From Cristatella mucedo (lineage: Eukaryota > Bryozoa > Phylactolaemata > Cristatellidae), in contig WPIO01000086.1 of assembly GCA_009760855.2 (NCBI GenBank), forward strand, positions 1,475,001 to 1,539,000: a stretch of 64,000 nt of DNA, read 5' to 3'. Positions 1-12,480 of the stretch are shown here, one piece after another (positions within the stretch are counted from its first letter, which is position 1; each line of letters opens with the position of its first letter). The notes under the pieces are model-generated. The model was not told where the DNA came from and did no database searches. It worked only from the letters and a program-made list of their open reading frames with translations. A program made the translations under genes and the position numbers.

Positions 1-1801
1 ATCGAGCGGCCCTCGGAAACGTGGACAATCTCGGGAACTGCCGGTTAGACCCGCTGGTGGTGTCGCCACGCCCACACCCAAAAAACGACGGGTAGTAAAA
101 AAGAAAGATGAGAATGAGGGTGATCATTTCCCGTTTGGAAATCGTATTTTTGATGTTGCCGCACTGGCTACGGCGTTGGTGGCTTACGCTCGGTGCCCGG
201 CTTCTAATAGCCAAGTCTATTGTAGGGAAACGGACCTAGTGGGTCTGGGAGTACGCTTGTACTTAGATGTAGGAGCCGCATTTGCAAAAATAGTCAGCTT
301 AACACGCCTTTCTATCCGTCCGTTAGCAGGGAAGAGATGAAAGCCTTGCGAGCTGCAAATGAAGAAGGCAGTGAGAAGATGATGGTTGCCAAGCAAGGTC
401 GTGTAAGGTCGACAGAGCCTGAGCTGCCCCTGAAAATTCAGGCAATTTATGCTGCTCGAAGCGTTGAGCTTGGAAGAGCAGGGGCTGAAAGACTTTTTGG
501 GTTTTATCTAAACGCTGCACAAATTGTGTGAATGCAATTGCAGCTGCAGCTACGAAAGAGGCTGAACTGTCAATGGTGAGAGCTGTTGAAGATGAGAAGG
601 CTTTGGCTAACTCGAGTGATATAACCATCGCCGTCGATGGCACGTGGAGGACCCGTGGCTTTCAATCGAAGCACGGAGTAGCAACAGGCACTTCCTTTAA
701 AACAGGAAAGGCACTAGATGCAGAAGTGCTCTGTGTAGCATGCAAGGTTTGTGAAACTGGTAAGCGAGGGCAGCATGACTGCGATACAAATTTCAGTGGC
801 ACAAGCGGTGCAATGGAAGGGGAAGGGGCAAAACGTATGTTTGAACGCTCGCTGGAAACCCGTGGTGCACGTTATCTTATGTATCTAGGGGATGGGGATT
901 CAAAGCTTGGCAAAGTGTAACCAAAGCCACACCGTATGGAGAGACAGAAATAACAAAACTGGAGTTTATAGTGCATGTCAGTAAGAGGCTGGGCACTGCT
1001 TTGCGAAACCTTAAAAGAAAGAAGGCAAAATACCCAGAGGTTAAGGGCGGGTTCGGTGGACAGGGTGGGCTAACTGGCCAAATAGCTAGTAGGTTGCAGC
1101 AGCACTTTGCCCGTGCGGTGAGAGAGAATACGAATGATCTAGAGGGCTTGAAGAAGGATGTATGGAAATCTTTTTATCATACTTTCTCCACTAATCAGGA
1201 GCCAGATCACAGGTTCTGTACGAAAGGTGAGTCGTCTGAATGTCCCTTTGAGAAAGCTGTAGCAACTAATATGGTTTATGACCATGCAAAATCAAGACAT
1301 CACGTGCTAAAACCAGGGATAAAACAAGCCGCATAAGATCTGTATGAGGATAAACTACCCGATGACCTTCTAAAATAATGTTTGCATGGTCACACCCAAA
1401 ATCACAATGAGTCCCTCCACAACCTTATCTGGAAAGAGGCTCGAAAGACTGAATATACAGGCTTTTCAGCAGATCTAGTGGCAGTGGCTGATGCCTGTCT
1501 ACAGAAGAATGGAGGGATGTGTGGTCGTATCCCAGTTTTCAGAAGGTTAGGCATTCCTGTGGGCAGGTATATGAGGTTGTTCATGGAGGGATACGACAGG
1601 AAATCCAAGAGAGCTGTTTTAGCACAGGCGAAATACAGCCTCAAGAAGAAAGGTGTACATAGGAAGCCTGTACAAAGGCAAAAAAATGATAAGGCATACT
1701 GCTCAGGTGATGGACCATTTATGTGGATAATTAGAAAACCCCGAGAAAGTAAGCCGAGTTGCTCACGTGCCAGTATGCCACTGTATACTGTCCGAGCTTA
1801 A
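1..1801 (+). pseudogene. Mutator-like (MULE-type) transposase, broken
   Basis: Fragments of one cut-and-paste transposase are read in order along the + strand. Around 100-330 there is an N-terminal part (NRIFDVAALATAL). At about 613-660 VDGTW is followed by a Cys/His cluster (CVACKVC, then HDCD). At about 880-906 there is LGDGDSK. From 974 HVSKRLGTALRNLK follows, and at 1382 HGHTQNHNESLHNLIW. This order (DGTW, C-rich loop, DGDSK, HV.KR.GTALR, HG.TQN.NE) is that of the Mutator-like transposase domain found in many invertebrate genomes. Acidic residues in DGTW and DGDSK are candidate catalytic residues. The frame shifts near 905, where one G of a GG pair seems missing, and two TAA stops interrupt the frame near 1334 and 1373. 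The true start lies left of the window. I see no terminal inverted repeats. Certain as a transposase relic, less so for the exact subfamily. Confidence 0.8.
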
Positions 1802-2954
1802 CAGAACGACTGCCTTTTTCAAGGCAATTGTCGATATGTGCATCATGCAGCTTCTGCTGCAAATATATGCCAGCATTATTGGTCTCTTGGTTGTCGGTTG
1901 TCTTTGTTTGCACTCGCCAAAACTTCCGGTTCTGACAATGGAGGCTGCAATGATGGATGCTGGCAAAATGTTGTCAAAGCACAACTTTCATCCATATGGA
2001 TGAATGCTGAGACTCTGAGCTCCTCCAGAAAGTTAAATAAACATCATCTGCAACTGGATTAACCACTGAATGCACCACGGACTTCCACTTACTCCATGTT
2101 CATTCTTGGTCGTTGCAGTTGCTTGTTACCACTGTTTGCCTTATAAATTTACAGCTTTGTCAAAACTCGGTCGATCGATGTGAAATTCGAAATACATGCT
2201 CTCAAGTATGTGTTTCGATGTTGTATGGCAACAAATATATGAACAATCTTGTTATTCGTCACCTACATGCTTTGGCAGCTTCAGTTGGCTTGTCTGAGTG
2301 CTGTCACACCAGTAGTACTTGGTACCTGGTACATTGTACAACTTGGTCGATACTGGGCCGATCTGTGTAAAACTTGGAATAAAGGTGGAGCTCACCTGTC
2401 TCCACACTCCCCTGTGCATCTAGGCATGAGGGGTGTGAATGCATATAATGTGCTTGGCACAAAGTGTCCTTGGGCTGTGTTCGTGATGACAGTCAACAGT
2501 TTGAGATGTCTAATTTTTTTAAAGTGGTTGTAGGGGGAGTGTGCAGTCTTGCATTTTTTGAGTGGTTTGCTGTATTTCTACAAAAACATTTTCTGGATCG
2601 GAAAACTGTGGAGCTGCCTTTTACTAGCTGTGCTGTACATGACCTTGAACTTTTAAAGGTCACCAGAAGGTTAAAACATCAGCTATATTATATCAAACGA
2701 TAGCTAATGCTACCAGTGTTCTTTATACCAATTTTCATGCCAATCAGTTGACCGGTCTTCCTACAATATTTTTTAAACGTGCTTTTGGAGGGACAACTCC
2801 CCTTATTGGCGGCCATTTTGAGGGATAACTCCTACTACTGGCCGACTTACCCCCTGTGATAGCATTTCCGTGTGCTAAAGGTAGGCTGTCGTTCTGGTTT
2901 TAGAATGGCTAAATGTAGTAGCATAATGTTGTTTGTATTTGCTAGTCTCAAGAT
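1802..2954. other. No recognised gene
   Basis: Only short open frames without recognisable motifs. It probably includes the 3' flank of the Mutator-like element and the border of the large repeat that follows. A short near-duplicate of an ACTCC-containing phrase occurs near 2795-2840. Confidence 0.5.
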
Positions 2955-3835
2955 ACTTGCTCATCCAGTTAGCTGCAACTGCTCAAAAAAATTTCACTGG
3001 CACTGGTACAAAGCCTTGCTGTGATTGCAGGCTAGTTTTACAAACCATCTGTATGAAATCCGACCAAGGAAGTCACAGCATCGTAAACGAGTCCCGGCCG
3101 TAATCGAGACGCTTTTTATGCTGAGCAGAGGAAACTTCCTAGAAGTAAGTCTATAAATATAACTTCCGATATTTACAACTTTGCTCCATGCTGATTATAT
3201 AGTACATGCAAATTCTTACATTGTAGTTACGTTGAGCACCCCCCTAAAGAATTAAAAGTCGCTACCAACTTCATCACCAGAGACGGCAGGCATGTTGGTT
3301 TGCAAGAGCCTGCCGGATGTGGCTCGTTCCACCTCGACTGCAGACAGACCGTCAGCTTTGGATTAACTAAACTTTGTGGTGCCGTTTTTGGATGCAAGGG
3401 TTGTATTATTGACGGAGGAATGTTACTTAAGTCACTGCTGTCGAACTTTATTGCTGTTGGCAGTCAAATAAGACTCACTGCTGGGGCTTTCGATAGGATG
3501 TGTATTCGTAAATCATTTGTAATGCTTATGGTGGGGGCTGTTGTTTGAAAGGAGGGGCTAATAAAGAAACGCCAAAGAATAGTGACCCACGCGCAAAGAG
3601 GGCCTATAACTATCGCTTGTCGTGCGATGCAATTTGTTCTGGATCCTGGCAAACAGAATGCATGTGCTTCTTAAGCACATTGCAGCTAAGCCATGTGCTG
3701 CATAATAAATCGCTTTCGCTTGTGCACAACTATCTTCTGTATGGACACGGGATGCCGCAGGGTGTTGCTGCAAATACAACTCAGGTCAGCATCTAGCACA
3801 CACCCAGGAAATCATAGCTATGAATGTGCGAAATC
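2955..3835 (+). repeat. Large dispersed repeat, copy A, left part
   Basis: This stretch aligns base by base, with scattered differences, to about 23766-24672. Shared landmarks are TCCAGTT.GCTGCAACTGCTC at the left edge, GTCCCGGCCGTA.TCGAGACGCTT in the middle and CATCTAGCACAC at the right. In copy B the sequence runs on directly into the counterpart of 7862 onward, so 3836-7861 in this copy is inserted material. It holds weak open frames (for example 3300-3548) that resemble no family I know. It could be the non-coding part of a large transposon or an old segmental duplication. Confidence 0.7.
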
Positions 3836-3840
3836 CTGCA

Positions 3841-3968
3841 AGGATTACCTTATTTTACGATTATAAGTCGCAACCAACTTGAAGTTGCAAGCTAAATCTA
3901 GGAACAGGATTACCTTATTTTACGATTATAACTCGCACCCAAGTTGAAGTTGCAAGGTGAATCTAGAG
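3841..3968. repeat. Two-unit tandem repeat, about 65 bp period
   Basis: The unit starting AGGATTACCTTATTTTACGA occurs at 3841 and again at 3906, each continuing through a GAAGTTGCAAG phrase. The copies differ at a few positions. It sits at the left border of the inserted block in repeat copy A. Confidence 0.85.
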
Positions 3969-4179
3969 ACAATTTTTTGGAAAGATTTTTATTGGAAAAT
4001 TTAATTACTGATTGAATAATCGTTTTGCATTAACAAAATAAGTGTGTTTTAATCATTGAAAGAATGTCGCGGCCAGTATTGCTGCTAACATCTTCGTAGT
4101 CTTAAAAATAATTTTGTATTTGATATCAGATAACTCGACCACTTTCTAGACACTTGACATTTGCTGTAAAGAAAGCACA

Positions 4180-5095
4180 ATCACATGCATGCATATATGA
4201 TTAGTGGCAGAATGTGAGCACATAAGGGACCATACACAGGGCTGGCTAAATGCCGTGGTAAAGAGATATTTTAGTTTTTTTTATAATTTGCTTGAGTCAG
4301 GACGTGTCTCGACACACGTCATGACTGAGTTCCCGGCTTTCGGAGCATACCAACTAAAGGCATGGGCTCCTAAGGATTTGAGGTATAGCTTAGATTCTAA
4401 AAAGCTGGCGGTACTGTGCCTAGCCTGTTGGAGTAGTGGATCTCATAGCTTGGTTGGAGCCAAAGAACGAAGCGACCTAAGAGTGAGCTACAAAGCCTTG
4501 GAGTAATTTCCTTGCTTGTTTGGGAGCCAGTGCATATCGGCTAGAAGCCGTGTGATTTGGTACCTGCGAGGCTCACGACCGACCAGCCAAGCTGCCGAAT
4601 TTTGCAACAGCTGTAGCACCTGATTGCACATGCCGGTAGCAAACAATGAGTTACAGTAGTCAAGACGAGATGTCAGAAATGCATGGACCAACTTAGTTGT
4701 GCCACTATTTAAACAAGCCAGAATTTTAGCAATGTTATTAGCTAAATGTAGGCCGACTCGATTGTGGAGCGAATGTCGGCGTTAAACGAAAGGTCATTTT
4801 GAGACGTCATTGCGAACGATGACCTTACCAATTCGCAAGCACCTTTGGCTTGCCCATTAAAGGGAAAGCCTAGGGATACTCTTAGCAATCCGTAAAAACA
4901 ACTGAACCAAGCTCGTCAACTGCATTACTTCATCGGTTCCTTTGATGATATTTTCATTCACATCAATACTCAAGTCTTCCGCAGACAAAATATGAGTTGA
5001 ACTTAGCAGTGCAGTGCCAGTGATGCCCAAGAGAGGAGCTAAAGAAGGACTTGAAGCTCACTAGTATCGAAAGCCGAAGAAAGATTGAGCGAACT
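4180..5095 (-). mobile_element. CR1-B non-LTR retrotransposon relic
   Basis: Minus-strand translation at 4488-4691 gives HAFLTSRLDYCNSLF and a WLVGREPRRYQIT stretch, the conserved C-terminal part of CR1/L2 ORF2. The 5000-5090 part matches the RT region of the 41.5-43.1 kb copy on the same strand. The reading frame is badly decayed, and 4800-4985 between the two parts is unrecognised. It is a 3'-end relic of the family called CR1-B here, whose better copies are at 41496-43137 and 51121-53174. Confidence 0.75.
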
Positions 5096-5231
5096 TAGTG
5101 GATTTAATTAACCTTAGCCTACATTCATGGGTTATACACCCAAAACAGCACCTAACTACGTTATTCTTGATGTTTATCAAGAGTACTACCACTAACCATT
5201 CGATCGTGCTTTCATGGTAAACTTATCACAG

Positions 5232-6830
5232 CAATTAGGGGTTCCTAAAGTCCTTCAAATCGGCAATCGTTAGATCTATTCTTAAAAAGCCTGGATTTGA
5301 CACAAAGGTCCTAGCCAACTATCGCCCAGTTTCCCTTCTTCCATTCTTATCAAAGATTCTTGAAAAATCGATGCTAAGCAGCTGGTTGAACATATTGGAA
5401 ATAATGGAGTGTCAGAAACATTTCAATCAGTGTTCAAGAGGCAGCACTCTACTAAAACTGCACTCCTCCGTGTTAGCAATGACATTATATGCAACGACGA
5501 CGGGAATGTCACAGCCCTAGATCTGCGAGATACGTCTGCTGCCTTCCATTGATCACTAAGTTCTGCTTGAACGATTGAGAACAACGATTGGCCTGGCAGA
5601 CGAAGCGCTGGCGTGGTTTAAATTATACTTGTCTGATCGTATTCAATCCGTGTCGTGTGGGTGTCAGGTCTCAGACACAAGAAGGCTCACCTGTGGAGTC
5701 CTTCAAGGGTCTGTACTCGGTCTCTTACTTGTCTCCATTTATACACAATCTTTGGGAAAAGTGATTAAGGCCCATGGAATAGGATATCACTTTTGTGCTG
5801 ATGGTACTCAGCTGTATTTGTCATTTAATTCGTCGGAATCTGCTGCAGCAACTGAGAAACTGAATGCTTGCCTTGCCGATATCCGATCCTGCATGTCGGA
5901 CAACTTCCTGAAATTAAATGACGATTAAACCAAACTGCTGCTCATGAGACACTCTAAGAGTGTGGCTGGATTGAAAGGCTTTGCTGTTCTAATAGGTGAT
6001 GCTATTGTGCGACCTTCACCTCGTGCTCGTAATCTAGGTGTCGTGTTCGACAGCTGCCTCAATTTCAAAAGCTTCATTCAGATGACTGCCTCTACAGCTA
6101 GCCATCACATCCGATCCCTATCCAAGATTAGAAGCTGTCTCCCACAGTGGCTTGTAAAAATTTAACTAACTCTTTAGTTCTGTCTCGGCTTGATTATTGT
6201 AATTCCCTTTTGGCTGGGCTGCTAAAGAAAGCTATTATGCCACTACAGCGGACTATGAATATGGCCGCAATGCTGGTATTCAAGTCCGAGCAGTTTGAGC
6301 ACGTGTCACCTTTGCTGGAAGAGCTAGGATGGTTGCTGGTTCAGCAAAGGATACAGAGCAAAGCTCTTATGCTGACCCACAAGGCCCGCCACGGCTTGGC
6401 TCTTTAATACCTAGCTGAACTGCTACATCAGTTTCAGCCTGTTCGTGCCCTCAGGTCCTGTGTGGACAATAAATTAGCTGTCCCATTCCTCTTCCTAAAG
6501 ACAGTTGGCGACAGAAGCTTTAGCTCTGCAGGTCCTAGACTGTGGAACTCGCTTCCACAATTCTTGTGCAACGACAACTACTCTCCTACTGCCGACTATG
6601 GCACATCTTTTTCAGCGGTCCTGAACTGCTTCTTCTATGCTACTCACTACCTCAACTGCTCTCCTAACTCTGCTATGCTTTCCACTTTTTCTTTGTTGCG
6701 TGAGACGAAGTCTGTTGGCTACCGAATGCGTACCAAAAGCCGCTTAGGCTGTGAGTGAGCTATACAAAACTCTCCTGCGTAACACGCACATTGTCTGTAT
6801 GACTTTGTGAACTTACAGATGGAGATACAT
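5232..6830 (+). pseudogene. CR1-A retrotransposon reverse transcriptase, 5'-truncated
   Basis: ORF2 remnants of a CR1/L2-type element. There is an RT block at 5575-5928, where the catalytic YADD box reads as FCADGTQLYL, so an active-site Asp is lost. Downstream blocks contain [31 protein letters not shown] and SFSSAGPRLWNSLPQFL. Stops and shifts separate the blocks (for example TAA near 5927 and near 6166). The 3' end has the family's GGAGATACAT tail but no long ACATT run. Best relative is 21674-23764. It lies between the CR1-B relic on its left and a CR1-B tail on its right, showing repeated nested insertion. Confidence 0.85.
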
Positions 6831-6831
6831 T

Positions 6832-7075
6832 TCTGTGATTAGTTCATTAGGTGCTTATGCGTTCTGACACGGTTGCATGCTGCCACTAACATCACTTGCA
6901 TGCTGATCCTGTCTGTTCATGTCGTCCATAACCTTGTTTTTCTTGCTTCTTATTGTCATGCTACCAGTAGCCATCTATGTGGTCAATCTTACTTTGCAGC
7001 AAATTTAAAGTGCCTATTGAAGACATTGAGTCATCTGAGGGCGCCATATTAGATGCCTTATTATTATTAAGTGCT
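6832..7075 (+). mobile_element. CR1-B 3' tail fragment
   Basis: Matches only the 3' untranslated tail of CR1-B: GTGCTTATGCG, TGCTGCCACTAAC, a GCAAATTTAAAGTGCCTA phrase, then GAGGGCGC and an ATT-rich end. It is a 5'-truncated insertion directly after the CR1-A copy. Confidence 0.75.
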
Positions 7076-7498
7076 GCTTAAACTGCCGATTATTTCTATG
7101 CCTATTACCATAATAATCAATATTTAAATATGACTTCCTCTTCAATCTACCCGTCTCTGTACATGCGGCCTTTACAAACTTATACTGCGGCTTAACTTCC
7201 CACGGTTAAAATTTCGATCCACGTTTTATAATAAATTGACATTTAGAGCGACTTCCGAGGTGTATTTTATGCCTCTCATCGGATCTCCGCACAATGGCTG
7301 AAAATATTGCCTCATTCAAGAGGTCATGGCAAAGTGTTTTTGAAATCGTACTAATGTCTGACGTGAGCCAATCAAGCCTGCCGAGGGCCGCATCCTTGAC
7401 CCCGGGGCAAGATAAGTCCAGCCCAGTGAGAGAGACGCCTCGGAAAGTGGTTTTGACGGGACGGTACGCCAGACTTGACTTCCGGGTTTATTCAGAGG

Positions 7499-7750
7499 TG
7501 TTATGTGCGCCTGTGGCTTCTCGTGTGGCGGGTGGTTGATCCTTTGACGTCAGCATATCGCCCACCACAGATACCCGCCTGGGCGCACTCACGTATCTGT
7601 GGTGAGTCAGTCAGCCCCAGCTCGTATATGTACACGCTGTGGGAATAAAGATGAGAGTTTCGTTCGTCGCTCACGTTTGCCCGCTCGTGTCTTCGTGTCT
7701 CCGTGAGACTCTACCAGCTCTGCCGCAGCCGGAGACCCAGTAACATAACA
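7499..7750 (+). mobile_element. Solo LTR, 252 bp
   Basis: It starts TGTTATG and ends CATAACA, a perfect 7-bp inverted terminus of TG...CA type. The four bases on each side are GAGG (7495-7498 and 7751-7754), a 4-bp target duplication. Inside are a GGGAATAAAG signal and a GTGTCTTCGTGTCTCCG block that is also present, on the minus strand, in the LTRs of the element at 15468-18509. It is therefore a solo LTR of a related family, left by LTR-LTR recombination. No internal region is present. Confidence 0.85.
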
Positions 7751-8196
7751 GAGGTGTTTATAGGCTCACCGCTTCATAGATACTGTGAATTTAGAAATTA
7801 ATTTACATTTTTAGTGCACGGACCAACGGGGTCCACACATTTCAGGCTGCCTACAGGATTTAGCAAAGTGTGACTGCCTCCATTGTCTCGCTTGCGCCTC
7901 TTGGGCTCCAGTTGACTAATAAGCTAGCGAGCTTGCCTGTCGCCGCCATTCACGCGTCCAAGTGAAAGTTGTTCCAGCTGGAATGCTCGCAAATAAATCC
8001 ACTGACCATGTGACCCTAGCACAAAATTACCTTAACGGGTGCCACAGAAATCGCAATTATATCACCCTTTTTACTAAATGTTACTAATGCTGCAACGTAT
8101 CTTAAAATAAAGTCGAAGTTCGGTACACAAAGTCATACTGACATCAACAGATCAGGACAGCAGTTAAAATGGCTGCTGCCTAACGAAGAGTGTATG

Positions 8197-8265
8197 TCTT
8201 AGTCCTTAACTCTGGTCGGAGCGAGCACCTTAACCACTGGTCCAAACCAGGCGCACCCTTAAGCT
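8197..8265 (-). repeat. tRNA-derived SINE fragment
   Basis: On the minus strand GGTTTGGACCAGTGGTTAAGG resembles a tRNA A box region (TGG..CAGTGG), and the following GTGCTCGC stem-like part matches the copies at 25590 and 38018. The B box is decayed. Too degenerate to be a tRNA gene. Confidence 0.6.
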
Positions 8266-9039
8266 AGGTCGGGTGAAACCACGTCGCTGGTTAGGCGACG
8301 CCAGCCGTTTCTCCAACCGTGCAAGCAACTGGCTGGCTGCGACCTTACGCTGTGTTGTTGTTGGGGTCAACGCATTTGTTGCTGGTGGTTTGTTAGGTTA
8401 CGGGTTCCCAAAGTTATCACAATTAAACACAATTCATACTTGCTAGGCTTAAATCGACCTAAGTTTGGCATTACCGAGGTCAATTTTTGGGCGGATATTT
8501 TTTTACATCTTTGGATTAATATATCCACCAAATTGCCTGTCATTTTTCGCTGTTAAGCTTAAGCTGAAACGACGGACGCCTGTAAGGCTATCCATAGCAA
8601 CATACGGCAATCTATTTAATTCGCTTTAACTCCACCATAACTCACCTTTGCAATACTCCAAAACTTTGGTATGTCAAACTAAGCTGTGCGATAAATGTAG
8701 CTAGAAACGTTTACGCGATTTCTCTCTCGCGTTCGCATGAAGTCCACTAAAATAAAATAGTAGCGGCCCAGTAAATACCGCAATCAAAAGCTATTCACTG
8801 CTGGCTGTCGAGCAACGATAGAAATTCTGTACGGAAAACGCATTTTTTATTGCATATGATACAACAACTTGCGAAAATTGTACTCATACAATTTCATTTA
8901 CGTTTTCGCTGCCGCTTTCGTGTAAAAGGCTGCACTCGACTGCAATAGCTGGGGAACCATATAATCTACTCCAATCAACTGTATCCACCGCAAAACGACT
9001 AGATATATATATATATATTGCACAGAGCTATACCTTTCA

Positions 9040-9315
9040 TTCCTTAGGCAACGACAACTACTCTCCCGTTGCCGACTGAGGCAAACCCTTTTCAGCCATC
9101 CCCAGCTGCTACTTTTATGCTACTCCCTAGCTTAACTGTTCTGATGACTCTGCTATGCTTTCCACTTTCTCTTTGTTGCGTGAGACGAAGTCTGTTGGCT
9201 ACCGAATGTGTACCGAAAGCCGCTTAGGCTGTGAGTGAGCTATGCAAAACTCTCCTGCGTAACCCCCCACATGATCTTTATGACTTTGTGGAGATACAGA
9301 CGGAGATTCATTATT
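9040..9315 (+). mobile_element. CR1-A 3' fragment
   Basis: Carries the CR1-A end: CAACGACAACTACTCTCC, TTTGTTGCGTGAGACGAAGT, CGAAAGCCGCTTAGGCTGTG and a GGAGAT tail. It is a 5'-truncated copy inside large repeat copy A, absent from copy B, so it is younger than the duplication. Confidence 0.8.
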
Positions 9316-9964
9316 GCATGGTAAACTTGACTGCGTTGTGTTAGGATGCATTTTTAAATAAAAAAATATGCATCGACACACTCTGGCAATGGCAGCCAAC
9401 GCCCGAAATAACCTGAGCAAATAGGGCGATACAGGCTATTCCACTGCAAATATTCTCAAATCGCGACTTTGAAGCTGTAATTTACATTGCACATAAGAAT
9501 AGAGTCAGTTTAAAGTGCAACCACAAAAATTGCACTTTATTTTTGATACGCGTTCTCATGCAATGCACTGCATTCAACTGCAATGACCCGGTTCCATATT
9601 TCAATCCACCTCAATGTATAAGTGAGCGCACAGTGTGACGTGATAACTGTGAGGAATAATGATTATTTGACACGATAATTACATCTTCTAGCAGCCAATT
9701 TCGAGTCAATTTGAAATGGATTGGTGTAAAAAAAGGGCCATTGCCGTCGATTGCTACAATTCTCACGATTTTGTATGCTCAGACGTGTTTAAAAGTACGC
9801 GGTTGCACTTTTAATGCAATTTGCTGCTATACGCAAGCGAAGTTAGAGCTGCTCTTAACAACCGTCGGTCCATTTATAACGGACTATTACAGATTGTCGT
9901 ATTTTTTCGGGCCAATACCTGCAATTGCATCGCATTGCCGTCGATTAACATCTCATTATGAGTG

Positions 9965-10034
9965 AAATTCTCCTGCGTAACACTCACATGGTCTTTGTGG
10001 AGTTACAGACGGAGATACATTACATTACATTACT
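9965..10034 (+). mobile_element. CR1-A 3' tail, very short
   Basis: A roughly 70-bp insert with the CR1-A terminal phrase TTCTCCTGCGTAAC, GTTACAGACGGAGATACATT and an ACATT-repeat end. Copy B of the large repeat lacks it: there ATGAGTGCATTTTAAGCACG runs straight through. Confidence 0.8.
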
Positions 10035-12204
10035 TAAGCGCGTACTATATGTTACGTACGCTGCATGGTATAAGTAAGTTCGCGAAGCCAATCTTGTCAA
10101 CTTTCGATCACTCTCTAGTGATTTACAATGGATCCTAATAGATTGGCGTATTGCTCGGACCAATACGTCGATTGTAATGCACTGCCAGAGATTGAACGCA
10201 CAGCGAATCAAAAGTATATCAGCGTCGCTCTGTGAGACGTTACGCGGAATTACCATTGAAGCTCGGTGCAGGTGATTTCTCGTTGATTTGCCACGGTTTA
10301 CTCTATTGACCTCATTTACTTCACTGAATTGCGTTGTATTGCATGAATTTTACTGGAAAATAGCTTGAAAACGCTATGGTTTCACTCTAAACATAATAAG
10401 TTGTTATTTGTCATAACAATAGGAGCTTGGCGAAGTCATTTGGCGGTTTATTCGCCACGGATAGTAGGGCGGTGCTGCTTCATATCGAACCATAGCCGTA
10501 GATTGCCATGCATTGCCCAAGATTGAGGAACGCAGTTGGTCAAAGGTTATGTGATATCAATGTAGACATAGAGCAGGGAGGACTTAGAGCCCTGACAAAG
10601 CTACCGCTTTTCATGGGAACAGCTCCGTTCAAGCGATGCACCAGCCAACGGCTTCACTCAGCAGCCGAAACGACTTCTGGAGGCTGCAATCTGGTTTGAC
10701 GCTGTCACAGGCAATACACTTCTATGAGCAACCAAATGCGCGAGGACCGACGCGTTTTCTAGGAAGGAGATAGCGTAATTCCTCTCGATTATAAGCTGTT
10801 AGGGAGATAGCATTAATCCTGTCATGAGCTGTTAGTTTTTTAGCTACGAAGGCATTCGCTGAAGGGCAGTTGCGGTCTTGGAGCGGCGGTATATCAGTCG
10901 GTTAGCAAAGCTCCTGCGAATGAGCTGCTGAGCGTCAGCTGCTGTGCGAGTCAGCGGGAAATCACCCAGGTCTAGCAGCATAAGAAGACAGGCTTTTGTG
11001 TAGCTTTTATTAGTACGGCGGTGTTGCTAGCGTGGCGGCAAAATATTCAGTAGCGAGTTTTATCGACGGCGTAATGCTAACTTTAAGACTTGGCTTGTTG
11101 CACGCGTTATTACTCTACGCAAACTCGTAACTCTTGTTGCGTCATTATATTAGCGTCTGGGGTCGACAATCTGCTGTATACACTAGCCAAGGCGCGAGTG
11201 CACATAAATGTGATGGCTGGTGCTTTCGTGGTCATATGCCTCGGCTTGAAGCGTACAATCAACAAGAGTCTTTACTTCCAAGTCAGTGTCTGAGCACCCA
11301 GATCGTGCTCGTGAGGGTTTGTATTTTTTCAAGTAAATTTACTAGCAATATATATACAATATAAATATAAACAATGAGATCTGAAATGAGTTGAGTGGCT
11401 AATCGCTAGCAGCCGTTGGCCGGCCTAAGCAATCTTGTTTCCAACGATGGCGCCGACCTTACCCGAGAATGCCGAAGCACCTGACCACGTTTTTTCGTGC
11501 TCTTCATAAATTTAGTTTATCATAACCCGCTGCTTTCTATTGGATGAACGCCCAAAGCCGAAGTACAGTCACGCGGCGTATCAGTCAGCACGATACCTCA
11601 CACGCTATCGCTTTAAGGTTGCTTAAAAGGTTTTTTGTGGCGACGAAACCGTTCGTAAATTTTCGAACACACCTCGCACATTTCGGCGGTTAAACTAATA
11701 TGGAAAAACCGTGCTCCAGGGTCTCTATTACCGCATCGCCGCTCTCGTTTGCATCGCACTACATGCTGTCTCTAGCTCTCAATTAAGCGGAGCATTGCGT
11801 ACAAACAGCCAGCCGCAATTGACATTTTCCAATGACCGTAATGCAGCAACGTAGGAATCTTCACCGCGTTGTGCAAAAGTTCTAGACCTTAATATGGTCG
11901 ACGTCTATAAATAATTGTGCGCGTGCACCTACAGTCTATGATTGTTCAGTCAGGGTCGCGTTTTGCCGTACTGGTCAAACGGTAAGCGGTTCAACTTCTG
12001 TCGTCGGGTCAGCCGCACTGCGTAGCTGCTTGCCATTTCTCAAAATGCGGTTTCCTCCAAATGCTTGTGTGTACTCAAAATGCAGATATCGTGACGACGC
12101 TGACGGGCAAGACTATAAAGATCGAGGTCGAGGCCTCGGACAGCTTTGAGGACCCCAAAGCGAAATAACAAGACAGAGAAGGAAAATCGTCCTCGGAGCC
12201 GCCC

Positions 12205-12480
12205 TTCCTTCGTCTATTTCGTATGATCCCGAGGCCTGGAATACACTCCCGACTTCCGTCATTTTATCCCAAGGCTGGACCAAATTAAAACAAATATTGA
12301 AAACGCACCTATTTATCGCAGCAATTAGCTGGTTCCGGTAATTCGTCCATTATGTGCTTATGCGTTGTCAAACTGTTGCATGCTGCCACTAACATCACTT
12401 GCATGATAACCCAGTGTCTGTCACCCCTAACCATGCTATTCTTGCTGTTTATCGAGCATACCCCCATTCACCATTTGATC
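12205..12480 (+). mobile_element. CR1-B-like 3' fragment
   Basis: Translates PEAWNTLPTSV and KLKQILKTHLF, the CR1/L2 ORF2 C-terminus, followed by the CR1-B tail (TGCTGCCACTAAC, GTCACCCCTAACCATG). It stops before the ATT-rich end. Sequence divergence from the main CR1-B copies is higher than usual, so it may be a sister family. Confidence 0.7.

Larger units (their letters stand above)
7862..11900 (+). repeat. Large dispersed repeat, copy A, right part
   Basis: Collinear with 24680-27214 and then 38150-39720. Landmarks include GCGCCTCTTGGGCTCCAGT and AATAAGCTAGCGAG near the left, and GGCGTAATGCTAACTT and GCCGAAGCAC near the right. About 270 bp here (roughly 10075-10345) have no counterpart in copy B. 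I find no convincing protein: open frames are short and not shared between copies, so coding is unlikely. Two short CR1-A tails and a SINE are embedded, and an (AT)n run lies at 9002-9018. The element type is unknown. Confidence 0.7.

Noticed and set aside
3225-3640. Protein shared by the two copies of the large repeat
   Set aside because: Frames open in one copy are closed in the other and differences show no codon pattern.
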